This document shows positions 1-8,602 of a stretch of 34,271 bases of DNA, in pieces; within the stretch, counting starts at the first letter, position 1; each line of letters starts with the position of its first letter. The notes under the pieces were generated by a model, which ran no database searches, was not told the origin of the DNA, and worked only from the letters and a program-made list of their open reading frames with translations. Origin of the DNA: Aneurinibacillus danicus (GTDB lineage Bacteria > Bacillota > Bacilli > Aneurinibacillales > Aneurinibacillaceae). The stretch lies in NCBI RefSeq assembly GCF_007991215.1, contig NZ_BJXX01000165.1:1-34271 (forward strand), read 5' to 3'. The translations under genes were made by a program, and so were the position numbers.

Positions 1-127
1 GCCTTTTTCTACATTAAAATCTCCTTCTCATTCTTTCTCCTCTTTTCCTTCGTACCGCAAAAGTCAGCCGCCCTTCCCACGATTTTCATGGTGGGGTTGC
101 GGCTGAGCCGCTATGGTGGTTTTCTGG
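1..127 (+). repeat. Intergenic repeat family, copy 1 (forward, cut by window edge)
   Basis: The window opens inside the element: positions 1-10 are the right half of the GGCG..CGCC-TTTTTC palindrome, followed by a pyrimidine-rich arm (about 11-50) and then module A. Module A has an outer stem TCAGCCGC (64-71) with GCGGCTGA (99-106) and an inner stem CCCAC/GTGGG around a GATTTTCATG loop, ending in a CTATGGTGGTTTT tail. Seven relatives occur later in the window. Confidence 0.8.
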
Positions 128-151
128 TGTTTTTTCTGCTGCGACCGGTCA

Positions 152-160
152 TGTTATAAT
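152..160 (+). promoter_or_regulatory. Extended -10 promoter candidate for the first Rpn gene
   Basis: TGT-TATAAT matches an extended -10 box. I see no good -35. It lies directly after repeat copy 1 and just ahead of the first gene. Confidence 0.45.
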
Positions 161-182
161 AAAGGAAAAGGCGTGTGGTCGG

Positions 183-1073
183 GTGGAAACAAGATGGATG
201 AAGCTGTACGTAGACTTCGCGTTCAAGAAGCTGTTCGGTTCGCGGGGGAACGAGCGTATTTTGATTGCCTTCCTGAATGCGATGCTCAAGCCCGCACCGG
301 ACAAGCGGATTGCGGGTGTCACGATTCTGGATAAAGAGATGGGACGAGAATACAGCGAGGACAAGAATGCGATTTTAGACATTCATGCGATACTGGATGA
401 TGGAAGCAAGGTCAACGTGGAGATTCAGCTTGCGAATGAGCACAATCTGACAAAACGGACATTATATTACTGGAGTCGAACCTATATGGAAGGGTTCCAG
501 AAGAATCACAATTACAGTGAACTTCCCCGAACGATTTCGATTAATATCATCGGCTTTCCGCTGTTTAAAGAACCGCAGGAGCGCTACCACCTGATGTTTG
601 ACTTGAAAGAGCGGGAAGAGGGATTTCTGTGGGATGACACGCTGGAAATCCATCTGGTTGAGATGCCGAAGCTGGTGAAGCTGTGGCGGGAGAAACGGAT
701 TGGATTCGGCGATGATGAGCTGGTGGAATGGCTGTTGCTTTTGGAAGCCGGGGATGATGAAGGAATACGTAAAGAACTGGAGGTACGAGCGATGGACAAT
801 CCGGCATTACAGGAAGCGATGGAGAAGTGGGAAGACCTGAGCCGTGACCCGGCAGCAATCCGGGAATACGAGATGCGTCATAAGGCGATGATGGATCGCC
901 TGTCTGCGATAGCAGAGAATGAGCGCAGGCAGCAGCAGAAGTATGAGGAAGGCAGAATGGAAGAAAAAAGAGCTATTGCTCGAAATCTGTTGGCAATGGG
1001 TATGGATGAAGAGGCAGTTGCGCAGGCAACAGGATTATCAGTAGCTGAAATCGAACAACTGAAAAGGAACTAG
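183..1073 (+). CDS. Rpn family recombination-promoting nuclease / putative transposase
   Basis: The product is a 296-residue protein of the Rpn (YhgA-like, PF12784-type) family, PD-(D/E)XK endonucleases linked in E. coli to RecA-independent recombination. Visible signs are the N-terminal YVDFAFKKLFGS block, a putative catalytic D66 (ILDIHA), and the E80-x-Q82 pair in VNVEIQ. The C-terminal third is charged and helical and ends in a small HTH-like segment (MGMDEEAVAQATGLSVAEIEQLK) common in this family. The start is uncertain: GTG at 183 gives METRWMKLYVDFAF, and the in-frame ATG at 198 would remove five residues; an AAAGGAAAAGG stretch lies upstream. A second, distant family member follows at 1319, and both are trailed by the same GGGGTC-A-GACCCC box. 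The family assignment is firm; the biological role in Bacillales is not established. Confidence 0.85.
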   Translation: METRWMKLYVDFAFKKLFGSRGNERILIAFLNAMLKPAPDKRIAGVTILDKEMGREYSEDKNAILDIHAILDDGSKVNVEIQLANEHNLTKRTLYYWSRTYMEGFQKNHNYSELPRTISINIIGFPLFKEPQERYHLMFDLKEREEGFLWDDTLEIHLVEMPKLVKLWREKRIGFGDDELVEWLLLLEAGDDEGIRKELEVRAMDNPALQEAMEKWEDLSRDPAAIREYEMRHKAMMDRLSAIAENERRQQQKYEEGRMEEKRAIARNLLAMGMDEEAVAQATGLSVAEIEQLKRN

Positions 1074-1076
1074 GGA

Positions 1077-1172
1077 ACTGACCCCCGGTACGTTAATGAT
1101 CGCCTCGTCTGACTCCGTCAGTCTCGGGTAGGGGGTCAGACCCCGAGCGGTTGCTTAGAAGTCCTTTGGGAA
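1077..1172 (+). repeat. REP-like nested palindrome behind Rpn gene 1
   Basis: CTGACCCCC (1077-1085) pairs with GGGGGTCAG (1131-1139), enclosing a smaller CTGAC-TCC-GTCAG hairpin (1109-1121). The right arm continues into GGGGTC-A-GACCCC-GAGCGG and then AGAAGTCCT, a string that recurs behind the second Rpn gene at 2264-2298. Confidence 0.7.
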
Positions 1173-1194
1173 AAATCCTAATGGGCTTTTTTCT
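1159..1194 (+). terminator. Likely terminator of Rpn gene 1
   Basis: AAGTCCTTTGG and CCTAATGGGCTT form an imperfect stem followed by a run of T residues. The position 3' of the gene fits intrinsic termination. Confidence 0.5.
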
Positions 1195-1271
1195 TTTTCT
1201 TTTGCTATTCAACTCTTGACTGCTCGTTTTTTGTGTATGCGTTTTTAACCTTTGCATTCCATGGTGTATGA

Positions 1272-1277
1272 TATAAT
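1272..1277 (+). promoter_or_regulatory. -10 box upstream of Rpn gene 2
   Basis: A perfect TATAAT lies about 40 bases before the start codon. The best upstream hexamer, TTGCAT at 1252, is spaced only 14 bases away, so the -35 is unclear. Confidence 0.4.
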
Positions 1278-1318
1278 AAAAAGAAAACAGAACGGCTTGT
1301 AAAAGGGAGAGACATACT

Positions 1319-2257
1319 TTGAGTGAAGGGACAAACCAACAGGGACTAATGTTTCCAGATTATGATGCACTCTGGAAAGAAGTGATTGAAGAATTCTTTG
1401 AGGAGTTCCTGCATTTCTTTGCGCCCGATTTATATGAAGCCGTTGATTTCAACAAGGGGTATGAATTTCTGGAGCAAGAACTGCGAACGCTGTTCCCTGA
1501 CTCAGAGGCGGAAAAGAAGTACACAGATAAGCTGGCAAAACTGTATTTGAAGAGCGGGGAAGAGAAGTGGATACTAACACATATTGAAGTACAGGGAAGT
1601 CGAGACCTTGATTTTGCTGAGCGAATGTTCCGCTACTTTTACCGCGTGTATGATAAATATGACAGGAAAATATTTGCCCTGGCGCTTTTTTCTGATGAAA
1701 GTCCGTCTTATAAACCGGATACGTATAAATATGAATTTTTTGATACAACATTAACCTATACGTACCGCTCTTACAAGATAGTGGAGCAAAATGAAGAGGA
1801 GCTGACACGTTCAGAAAATCCATTCAGTATGGCTGTTCTTGCCGGATTATACGTAGTGAAAAGCAAAAAAGATATCAATGCCCGTTATCAATTTAAAATA
1901 AACCTGATTCGCCTGCTGCTGCAAAAAGAGTGGCGGCGAGAGAAAATTGAAAAGTTATTTGTATTTATCGATGGGCTATTAAAGCTTCCTGTTGAAAAGG
2001 AAAAGAACTTTGAGGCTGAACTTAATGAAATGGTATGGAGGGAAGGTGAAAATATGGGGCTGACATGGGATCGAAGCAATCTGGCGGACATGTATTACTC
2101 CAAAGGGAAGATAGAAGGGAAAATTGAGCTAGTAAAGAAGTGGCTAGAGGAAGAAGTAGATGCTGATATTCAACTCATCTCGAAAATTTCCGGCTTATCC
2201 TTGGAAGATGTTAAAAAATTAAAGAAAGAAGTGCAAAGAAAGAGAAGCACCCATTAA
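1319..2257 (+). CDS. Rpn family nuclease-like protein, second type
   Basis: The product is 312 residues, starting at TTG (1319) with AAGGGAGAG seven bases upstream; no ATG fits as well. It belongs to the divergent branch of Rpn/PD-(D/E)XK proteins often labelled 'cytosolic protein' in Bacillales. The core has D70 (YTDKL), then HIE90VQ92G, the family's D...ExQ arrangement. The region from residue 95 to 180 (DLDFAERMFRYFYRVYDKY) is the conserved helical part. The C-terminus ends with a short helix-turn-helix-like stretch (KISGLSLEDVKKLKKE) resembling the tail of the preceding protein. It is less GC-rich than its neighbour, so the two genes probably arrived separately rather than by recent duplication. 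Function in the cell is unknown. Confidence 0.75.
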   Translation: MSEGTNQQGLMFPDYDALWKEVIEEFFEEFLHFFAPDLYEAVDFNKGYEFLEQELRTLFPDSEAEKKYTDKLAKLYLKSGEEKWILTHIEVQGSRDLDFAERMFRYFYRVYDKYDRKIFALALFSDESPSYKPDTYKYEFFDTTLTYTYRSYKIVEQNEEELTRSENPFSMAVLAGLYVVKSKKDINARYQFKINLIRLLLQKEWRREKIEKLFVFIDGLLKLPVEKEKNFEAELNEMVWREGENMGLTWDRSNLADMYYSKGKIEGKIELVKKWLEEEVDADIQLISKISGLSLEDVKKLKKEVQRKRSTH

Positions 2258-2263
2258 TCGGAA

Positions 2264-2298
2264 GGGGGTCAGACCCCGAGCGGATGTTCAGAAGTCCT
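2264..2298 (+). repeat. Second copy of the GGGGTC-A-GACCCC box
   Basis: It matches 1131-1165 nearly base for base: palindrome GGGGTCAGACCCC, then GAGCGG, then AGAAGTCCT. Both copies sit immediately after an Rpn gene. Confidence 0.75.
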
Positions 2299-2331
2299 GT
2301 GAGAGATTTCTCTCACAGGACTTCCTTCTTT
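2291..2331 (+). terminator. Strong terminator behind Rpn gene 2
   Basis: A perfect 16-bp inverted repeat (2291-2306 with 2309-2324, TT between) is followed by a T-rich stretch. The upper arm begins inside the shared Rpn-associated box. Confidence 0.8.
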
Positions 2332-2479
2332 TTCGCTGCTTAACCGTTCCTGGAATTAAGAACGATTCGGGATACGTTCTTATCCCAAACGGAGCGGGGA
2401 GAACAAGAGAAAAGCGCATTAAAGCTGCCCTTAGGATATGCCAGCGCAAGCGAAGCAATCTAAGCAAAGTTTGCTTAAT

Positions 2480-3562
2480 CTATAATATTTCTGCAACCTG
2501 CACGTCCCGCTCCGAATCCAGCTTCACGAACGTATCATCATCCGTGCGAACCAACGGACGCAGCGGCTCTTGCTGATTATACCGGACAATCACGCCTTCC
2601 TGCCCGTTCGAAAGCCTCACGCGGGACCCGATATACGACTCAAGAATGTACATGACGAAAGGCGTCACGATCGCCGGATTCATCAGTCCGGCGAACTGGG
2701 CATCCCAGAGAGCGGCCGCCGCTTCAAAAGGCGAAAGTTTAGCCCTGTATACGCGATCGGACGCAAGCGCATCGAATTTGTCTGCCACAGAAACAATTTG
2801 AACGGAAAGCGGAATGTTTTCATGTTTGAGTCCAAACGGATAGCCGGAGCCGTCCAGACGCTCGTGGTGGAGCAGCGCCACATCGGCAAAGGACCTGGGG
2901 ATATTGGGAATCTTGCGCAACATTGCGTAGCCATACTGCGGATGCTGACGCATAACTTCCCTTTCCTTATCATTCAATTCCGAGGGTTTGTTTAAAATTT
3001 CATCGGGCATTTCCAATTTTCCGATATCATGGAACAAACCGGCTTCGCCCACTTCCAGGCATACCTCATCCGGCAGGCCGAGCAGACGGGCGATGAGTGC
3101 GGATAGAAGCCCGACGTTGATGCTGTGACGGTACGTGTATTCGTCTTTGCCTTTTAAAGTGTGGAGGGGATGGAATACATATCGATGCTCCAGAGCATGC
3201 TTGATGAGTGTGGAGAACTGATTGACGATTTCCTGGACATTAATAGGATTGCCATATTGTGCATCATTAAGCAGGTCTTTCATGCTGGAAAGTGTTTCTT
3301 TATAGATAACAGCCATGTCAGGTTCATAACTCCAGGCTTCGTCAATCTGGTGCAGGAGTTCGGGCGCGATATTCTCGATCGGTCTTGCCGTGCGGGTCGG
3401 GCCTTTGATGGCGATTTCAAAAATGTTGTTAATGAGCAATGAATCAATGTCTTTTACGGTCAGCATCTTGCCCGCGCCAAGCAGTAACGTTCCTTTTTCA
3501 TTGTATATGTCTGTATTTAGGATACGCCCGATGAGCTCATATGATGTAGGTACAAGCCTCAT
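2480..3562 (-). CDS. HD-GYP domain protein, probable c-di-GMP phosphodiesterase
   Basis: The 360-residue protein carries an HD-GYP domain in its C-terminal two thirds (about 140-320). Metal and catalytic residues are visible: H146 (YRHSINV), H178-D179 (FHDIGKLEMP), H207, H232-H233 and the signature HHERLDGSGYP (GYP at 240-242), plus D261. Proteins with this full signature hydrolyse cyclic di-GMP to pGpG or GMP. The N-terminal 120 residues show no recognisable receiver or PAS domain, and there is no membrane segment, so the protein should be cytosolic. The start ATG at 3562 is preceded by AAAAGGGGG nine bases upstream. It is a single-gene unit, convergent with the Rpn gene and divergent from hpf. 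Confidence 0.9.
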   Translation of the reverse strand: MRLVPTSYELIGRILNTDIYNEKGTLLLGAGKMLTVKDIDSLLINNIFEIAIKGPTRTARPIENIAPELLHQIDEAWSYEPDMAVIYKETLSSMKDLLNDAQYGNPINVQEIVNQFSTLIKHALEHRYVFHPLHTLKGKDEYTYRHSINVGLLSALIARLLGLPDEVCLEVGEAGLFHDIGKLEMPDEILNKPSELNDKEREVMRQHPQYGYAMLRKIPNIPRSFADVALLHHERLDGSGYPFGLKHENIPLSVQIVSVADKFDALASDRVYRAKLSPFEAAAALWDAQFAGLMNPAIVTPFVMYILESYIGSRVRLSNGQEGVIVRYNQQEPLRPLVRTDDDTFVKLDSERDVQVAEIL

Positions 3563-3794
3563 TCCCTGGTTCCCCCTTTTCTGAAAAATGTTCTTCCTTT
3601 ATTTATACCATATTCGTCCATTTTCGCGTGGATTCTTTGTTTTTTCCTTGCTACACGTTGCGTACGTTTCAAACGGTCAACCACATTTTGGTGTTGAGCC
3701 TTACTTACATAAAGAATAGATTTCGAATGTTTGTTGGAAGGAAAGGAAACGTTGCAAAAAGTTCACAAAAGGTGGGAAAAAAATGTCGGATGGA

Positions 3795-3824
3795 GAAGGA
3801 TTTTCGCGCGGGAAAGGGGAATAT
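3795..3824 (+). promoter_or_regulatory. Sigma-H promoter of hpf
   Basis: GAAGGATTT (3795-3803), a 12-base spacer, and GGGGAATAT (3816-3824) match the sigma-H consensus RnAGGAwww-N11/12-RnnGAATww at every defined position. The B. subtilis homologue yvyD/hpf is known to use sigma-H and sigma-B; a sigma-B reading of the same bases needs a short spacer. Confidence 0.7.
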
Positions 3825-3854
3825 ATAGATATAGACGAAAGGAGGAGTATCCAT

Positions 3855-4412
3855 ATGCAATACAACACCCGTGGTGAAAATATCGAGGTAACTCCTGCAC
3901 TCCGAGACTATGTAGAGAAAAAAATCGGTCGCCTCGAGCGCTACTTTGAGAGTACTTCCTCATTTTCCTGCAATGTCACGCTTCGTGTACTGCGCGGCGA
4001 ACATACCGTGGAAGTGACGATTCCAATGCCGGGAGTTATCCTCCGAGCTGAAGATACCAACAGCGATATGTATGCGGCGATCGATCTGGTTGTTGAGAAA
4101 TTAGAACGTCAAATCCGCAAGCATAAGACAAAAATCAACCGCAAGTATCGTCAGCAGGGAGCCGTGCTCCTGGATGCCGATCCGGTGTTTGCCGCTCAAG
4201 ACGAGTCGGCGGAAGAGGACAACGATCAGCTTCGCATCGTGAAGACGAAGCGCTTCAATCTGAAGCCGATGGATGCAGAAGAAGCGGTGCTGCAGATGGA
4301 TATGTTAGGCCATAACTTCTTCGTATTCAGCAACGCGGAGACAGAAGAAGTGAACGTCGTCTATCGCCGTAAAGACGGCCGCTACGGCTTAATCGAGCCG
4401 GAAAGCGTATAA
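3855..4412 (+). CDS. hpf: Ribosome hibernation promoting factor, long form
   Basis: The 185-residue protein pairs ribosomes into inactive 100S dimers in stationary phase. Residues 1-105 form the S30AE/YfiA domain (MQYNTRGENIEVTPALRDYV at the N-terminus) that binds the decoding region of the 30S subunit. Residues about 128-183 form the C-terminal dimerisation domain of long HPF (LRIVKTKRFNLKPMDAEEAV, then RRKDGRYGLIEP). An acidic linker (SAEEDND) joins them. The ATG at 3855 is chosen because AAAGGAGGAG ends seven bases upstream and because the family starts there; a longer upstream reading frame is spurious. It is followed by its own terminator and then secA. Confidence 0.95.
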   Translation: MQYNTRGENIEVTPALRDYVEKKIGRLERYFESTSSFSCNVTLRVLRGEHTVEVTIPMPGVILRAEDTNSDMYAAIDLVVEKLERQIRKHKTKINRKYRQQGAVLLDADPVFAAQDESAEEDNDQLRIVKTKRFNLKPMDAEEAVLQMDMLGHNFFVFSNAETEEVNVVYRRKDGRYGLIEPESV

Positions 4413-4433
4413 AAAAACGTATATGATACAGAT

Positions 4434-4460
4434 AAAAAGGCGCTCTCGGGCGCCTTTTTC
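4434..4460 (+). terminator. Terminator of hpf
   Basis: AAAAAGGCGC and GCGCCTTTTT form a perfect 10-bp stem with a six-base loop, ending in five T residues. Confidence 0.9.
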
Positions 4461-4501
4461 GCTTGTATCTTTCTTCATCCCCGGTTATTATTCTATATTC
4501 C

Positions 4502-4531
4502 TTGTCAATCCCCCTATGTTACTGTTAAAAT
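4502..4531 (+). promoter_or_regulatory. Probable sigma-A promoter of secA
   Basis: TTGTCA, an 18-base spacer and TAAAAT. Transcription would start near 4538. Confidence 0.5.
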
Positions 4532-4540
4532 TAAAATTTA

Positions 4541-4557
4541 GAGCAGTCCAACTGCTC
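4541..4557 (+). other. Hairpin at the 5' end of the secA leader
   Basis: GAGCAGT-CCA-ACTGCTC is a perfect 7-bp stem with a three-base loop and would lie at the very 5' end of the predicted secA mRNA. A role in mRNA stability or control is inference. Confidence 0.5.
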
Positions 4558-4600
4558 GACTAGCAAGAAGAGCGAAGATTGGAAGGGGATTGGATACCCG

Positions 4601-7120
4601 ATGCTAGGAATCATTAAGAAGATTATTGGCGATTCTAACGAGCGCGACGTGAAAAAGCTGTACAAGCGCGTCGAGAAGATTAATGCGTTGGAACCGCACA
4701 TGCAGGCGTTAAGTGATGAACAACTGCGGAATAAAACGGATGAATTTAAAGAACGGCTTGCTAAAGGCGAGACGCTGGATGATATTTTATACGAAGCTTT
4801 TGCGGTGTGCCGCGAAGCCGGACGCCGTGTGCTCAACATGCGCCACTACGATGTGCAGCTCATCGGCGGCATAGTGCTGCATGAAGGCAAGATTGCCGAG
4901 ATGAGAACCGGGGAAGGGAAAACGCTCGTAGCAACGCTGCCGGTATACCTAAATGCCCTTGCCGGAAAAGGTGTGCATGTCATCACGGTCAACGAATATC
5001 TGGCGGCGCGTGACGCCGAAGAAATGGGGCAAATTTATAAATTCCTGGGGTTAAGCTGCGAGGTAAACCTGAACGGCATGTCGCCGGATGAAAAACGTGC
5101 GGCTTACGCGGCTGACATTACGTACGGAACGAACAACGAGTTCGGGTTCGACTACCTGCGCGATAATATGGTGCTGTATAAAGAGCAAATGGTACAGCGT
5201 CCGCTGCATTATTGTATCGTCGACGAGGTGGATAGTATTTTGATCGATGAAGCGCGGACGCCGTTGATTATCTCCGGTGAAGCGGAGAAGTCGACTGAGC
5301 TGTACTATGTGGCAGCCCGTTTTGTGACCCGCTTGAAGGAAGAAGAGCATTATACGATCGATATTAAAGCGAATTCCGTAGCCCTCACTGAAAAAGGGGT
5401 GGCGGAAGTCGAACGCGCGTTTAATATCGATAACCTGTATGATACAGAACATATTCTGCTGAATCACCACATTAATATTGCGTTAAAAGCACGCGCGTTG
5501 ATGAAGCGTGACATTGATTATGTGGTGGACAACGGCGAAGTTATCATCGTCGATGAATTTACCGGTCGTCTCATGCAGGGACGCCGCTACAGCGACGGTC
5601 TGCATCAGGCAATTGAAGCGAAGGAAGGCCTGCAGGTACAGAACGAGAGCATGACGCTGGCGACCATTACGCTGCAGAACTACTTCCGGATGTATGAGAA
5701 GCTCGGTGGTATGACCGGTACGGCCAAAACCGAAGAAGAAGAGTTCCAGAAGATTTACGGTCTGAACGTCGTGGTCATTCCGACGAACAAACCGGTTATT
5801 CGCGAGGACAAGCCGGATGCGATTTATAAATCCGAACGCGGCAAATACCGTGCTGTCGTGGAGGATGTAGAGAAGCACCATAAGCAAGGCCGTCCGGTGC
5901 TTGTCGGTACAACATCGATCGAGAAGTCGGAGCTTATCTCCAGCATGCTGCGGAAAAAAGGCATCCGCCATGAGGTGTTGAATGCGAAGCATCATGCCCG
6001 TGAGGCGGAGATTGTCTCCAAGGCCGGTCAGCGTGGTGCAGTAACCATAGCAACGAACATGGCGGGTCGTGGTACGGACATTAAACTGGGCGAAGGCGTA
6101 GCCGAGCTTGGTGGTCTGCACATCATCGGTACCGAGCGTCATGAGAGCCGCCGGATCGATAACCAGCTGCGCGGACGTGCCGGACGTCAGGGGGATCCGG
6201 GTTCATCCCAGTTCTTCATCTCGCTTGAGGATGAACTGATGCGCAAGTTCGGTTCGGAGAATATCATGGGCATGATGGATCGCCTCGGCATGGAAGAAGA
6301 CATGCCGATTGAAAGTAAAATGGTATCCCGTGCGATCGAGTCATCGCAGAAGCGCGTAGAGGGCGCGAACTTTGATATGCGCCGCGTCGTTTTGCAGTAT
6401 GATGACGTAATGAACCAGCAGCGTACGGTTATCTACAAACAGCGCCGCGAAGTGCTGGAAGCTGAATCGCTGCGCGATGTAATCATCGGCATGATTATGT
6501 CGCATGTCGAGCGTCTGATCGATTTGCACTGCCCGGATGAAGTGGTGCAGGAAGAATGGGACCTCGATGCGCTTATTGACCACTGCAACGGTACATTCCT
6601 GCATGAAGGACAGCTGGATAAGAAAGACATCTGGGGCAAAGACCGCGAAGAAATCGTGGAAGTATTCCGCGAGCTTGTTGAGCGCCTGTATACCGAACGC
6701 GAACAGCTTATGGAAGAAGCGGATTTTCGCGAATTCGAGAAAGTTGTCGTGTTGCGTGCGGTCGACAGCAAATGGATGGACCACATCGATGCGATGGATC
6801 AGTTCCGCCAGGGTATCCACCTGCGGGCATACGGCCAGACGGACCCGCTGCGTGAGTACCAGATGGAAGGCTACCAGATGTTTAACGAGATGATCGCGAG
6901 CATCGAAGAAGAGGTCGCGACATATATTATGAAAGCCAACATTGGAAGCAACCTGCAGCGCCAGGAAGTAGCCAAGGGGCAGGCAATGGTGCCGTCCGAT
7001 TCAGGCGAGCCGGCGCGGAAGAAACCGGTGCGCCGCCAGGAGCCGAAGATCGGGCGCAACGACCCGTGCTATTGCGGCAGCGGGAAGAAATACAAAAATT
7101 GTCACGGCCAGGAGGAATAA
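4601..7120 (+). CDS. secA: Preprotein translocase ATPase SecA
   Basis: The 839-residue motor drives unfolded preproteins through SecYEG at the cytoplasmic membrane. Visible marks are Walker A GEGKT at 104-108 (MRTGEGKTL), the DEVD box followed by [15 protein letters not shown], the second-helicase-half motif [13 protein letters not shown], and the [15 protein letters not shown] motif VI region. The C-terminus ends in the zinc-binding SecB/lipid-contact domain [18 protein letters not shown]. Length is normal for Bacillales. The ATG at 4601 follows GGAAGGGG by about 12 bases. The gene is followed after three bases by prfB, whose ribosome binding site overlaps the secA stop codon, so the two are co-transcribed and probably translationally coupled. 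Confidence 0.98.
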   Translation: MLGIIKKIIGDSNERDVKKLYKRVEKINALEPHMQALSDEQLRNKTDEFKERLAKGETLDDILYEAFAVCREAGRRVLNMRHYDVQLIGGIVLHEGKIAEMRTGEGKTLVATLPVYLNALAGKGVHVITVNEYLAARDAEEMGQIYKFLGLSCEVNLNGMSPDEKRAAYAADITYGTNNEFGFDYLRDNMVLYKEQMVQRPLHYCIVDEVDSILIDEARTPLIISGEAEKSTELYYVAARFVTRLKEEEHYTIDIKANSVALTEKGVAEVERAFNIDNLYDTEHILLNHHINIALKARALMKRDIDYVVDNGEVIIVDEFTGRLMQGRRYSDGLHQAIEAKEGLQVQNESMTLATITLQNYFRMYEKLGGMTGTAKTEEEEFQKIYGLNVVVIPTNKPVIREDKPDAIYKSERGKYRAVVEDVEKHHKQGRPVLVGTTSIEKSELISSMLRKKGIRHEVLNAKHHAREAEIVSKAGQRGAVTIATNMAGRGTDIKLGEGVAELGGLHIIGTERHESRRIDNQLRGRAGRQGDPGSSQFFISLEDELMRKFGSENIMGMMDRLGMEEDMPIESKMVSRAIESSQKRVEGANFDMRRVVLQYDDVMNQQRTVIYKQRREVLEAESLRDVIIGMIMSHVERLIDLHCPDEVVQEEWDLDALIDHCNGTFLHEGQLDKKDIWGKDREEIVEVFRELVERLYTEREQLMEEADFREFEKVVVLRAVDSKWMDHIDAMDQFRQGIHLRAYGQTDPLREYQMEGYQMFNEMIASIEEEVATYIMKANIGSNLQRQEVAKGQAMVPSDSGEPARKKPVRRQEPKIGRNDPCYCGSGKKYKNCHGQEE

Positions 7121-7123
7121 ACC

Positions 7124-8240
7124 ATGCCATTGACGGAAGCGAAACAGCAAATGACAGCCATCGGTAAGCGATTGGCGGAGATTAGGGGGTCTCTTTGACC
7201 TCCCCGGCAAACAAAAGCAGATTGCCGCGCTAGAAGAGAAGATGGCAATGCCGAACTTCTGGGACGATAACGATGCGGCCCAGGCTATCATCGGTGAAGT
7301 CAATGTTCTCAAGGATGCTGTCACTGCCATACAGGAGATGGAGACGGCGTATGAAGACATTGAAGTCATGATGGATCTGTATGCGGAGGAGAATGAGGAA
7401 TCCTTGATTCCAGATATCGTGGAATCGGTGGAATCTCTGCAGAAGCGGCTGGATGAATATGAGTTGCAACTGCTTCTGAGCCAGCCGTATGATAAGAAGA
7501 ATGCGATTCTTGAGCTGCATCCGGGTGCGGGCGGTACGGAGTCGCAAGATTGGGCGGATATGCTGCTGCGCATGTATACCCGCTGGGCCGAGAAGCAGGG
7601 CTTTAAGGTCGAGACGCTCGATTACTTGCCGGGCGAAGAAGCGGGCGTGAAAAGCGTGACCTTGCTGATTAAAGGCCACAATGCGTACGGCTATTTGAAA
7701 GCGGAGAAAGGGGTCCACCGTCTGGTGCGCATCTCTCCGTTCGACGCATCAGGACGTCGCCATACGTCGTTCGTATCGTGTGATGTGATGCCGGAGATTG
7801 ACGATGATATCGAAATCGAGATTCGGCCGGATGAACTGAAAATTGATACGTACCGTTCCAGCGGTGCGGGCGGTCAGCATGTTAACACGACCGACTCGGC
7901 GGTACGGATTACGCACATTCCGACTGGCGTGGTGGTTACGTGCCAGACGGAACGCTCCCAGATTAAAAACAGGGAGAAAGCGATGAAGATGCTGCGTTCT
8001 AAGCTGTATGAGCGGAAGATTCAGGAGCAGGAAGAGGAAGCGGCCAGGCTGCGCGGCGAGCAGAAAGAGATTGGCTGGGGCAGCCAGATTCGCTCGTACG
8101 TGTTTCATCCGTACAGCATGGTAAAAGACCACCGCACAAACCATGAGACCGGGAACGTGCAGGCGGTTATGGACGGAGATTTGACCCCGTTCATCGACGC
8201 ATATCTTCGCCAGCAGCTTGGGCACACTACAGAATCTTAA
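7124..8240 (+). CDS. prfB: Peptide chain release factor 2, with programmed +1 frameshift
   Basis: RF2 recognises UGA and UAA stop codons and releases the nascent chain. Translation starts at ATG 7124 (GGAGG at 7111-7115) and runs 24 codons to an in-frame TGA at 7196-7198; a +1 shift on CTT (7193-7195) resumes at GAC 7197 and gives a 371-residue protein. The stop-recognition tripeptide SPF lies at 204-206 and the peptidyl-hydrolysis motif GGQ at 249-251, almost exactly the E. coli RF2 positions. Reading only the long open frame from 7242 would miss the first 39 residues. The in-frame TGA makes RF2 limit its own synthesis. Confidence 0.97.
7184..7199 (+). promoter_or_regulatory. RF2 autoregulatory frameshift site
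   Basis: The site reads AGGGGG-TCT-CTT-TGA-C: an internal Shine-Dalgarno-like AGGGGG three bases before the slippery CTT, then the TGA stop. When RF2 is scarce the ribosome pauses and shifts +1. Confidence 0.95.
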
Positions 8241-8338
8241 GAACGATCTATTATAGAAAAACAAAGAGATATAGCTGTGCTTTTCTCTTTTCTACCTCAG
8301 CGTATCCTTTGTTTTTCTTTTACATAGCTATTTCTTTC

Positions 8339-8443
8339 ATGGAAGTGAATGAGTATGCACCAGAGAGTATACTGGCCTGTCTAAAAAATATCGTCAAGCG
8401 GCTTGACTCGAACGCGTTCGTCATTGTGAACGACGCCAATGAG
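8339..8443 (+). pseudogene. Possible C-terminal relic of a YitT/DUF2179 membrane protein (YvjA-like)
   Basis: A stretch of about 35 codons reads [18 protein letters not shown] followed by VIVNDANE, resembling the C-terminal DUF2179 domain of YitT-family proteins (pattern lk.iv...D.nAFviv.dv.EV). Nothing of the transmembrane part is left upstream, and the frame runs on into low-quality sequence. From memory, B. subtilis has a YitT-type gene (yvjA) near prfB and cccB, which fits a gene lost here. The rest of the 8241-8602 gap shows no clear gene, terminator or riboswitch; a TATACT at 8569 is the only weak promoter hint before the transketolase gene. Confidence 0.4.
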
Positions 8444-8602
8444 CGAAAGAAGAAGACAAGAGACAGAAAAGATAACGCCTTGCGCCTGGGTTTGTCATGC
8501 GTTTGTTGGCACTCTTTTCTCGTATCCTCTTGCTTTTTTCTATTCCTCTTACTACGAAAGGATATCAATATACTAATACTTAGTTTATATGGAGGAGAGG
8601 GA

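Noticed and set aside
2461-2477. TAAGCAAA-G-TTTGCTTA palindrome next to the HD-GYP stop codon as terminator
   Set aside because: The loop would be a single base and no T run follows on the minus strand; it may be chance.
3797-3822. Sigma-B promoter for hpf
   Set aside because: The same bases resemble sigma-B boxes but the spacer is short; sigma-H fits better. Dual control is not excluded.
5483-6142. 219-codon open frame antisense to secA
   Set aside because: It lies wholly within secA on the other strand, has no ribosome binding site and resembles no protein; it follows from secA codon bias.
8309-8602. N-terminal extension of the transketolase N-subunit
   Set aside because: The strong ribosome binding site and family N-terminus both fix the start at 8603; the upstream codons instead look like a relic of another gene.
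8241-8602. Riboswitch or T-box in the long leader of the transketolase genes
   Set aside because: No conserved riboswitch core, T-box motif (TGGNACCGCG) or terminator/antiterminator pair could be found.
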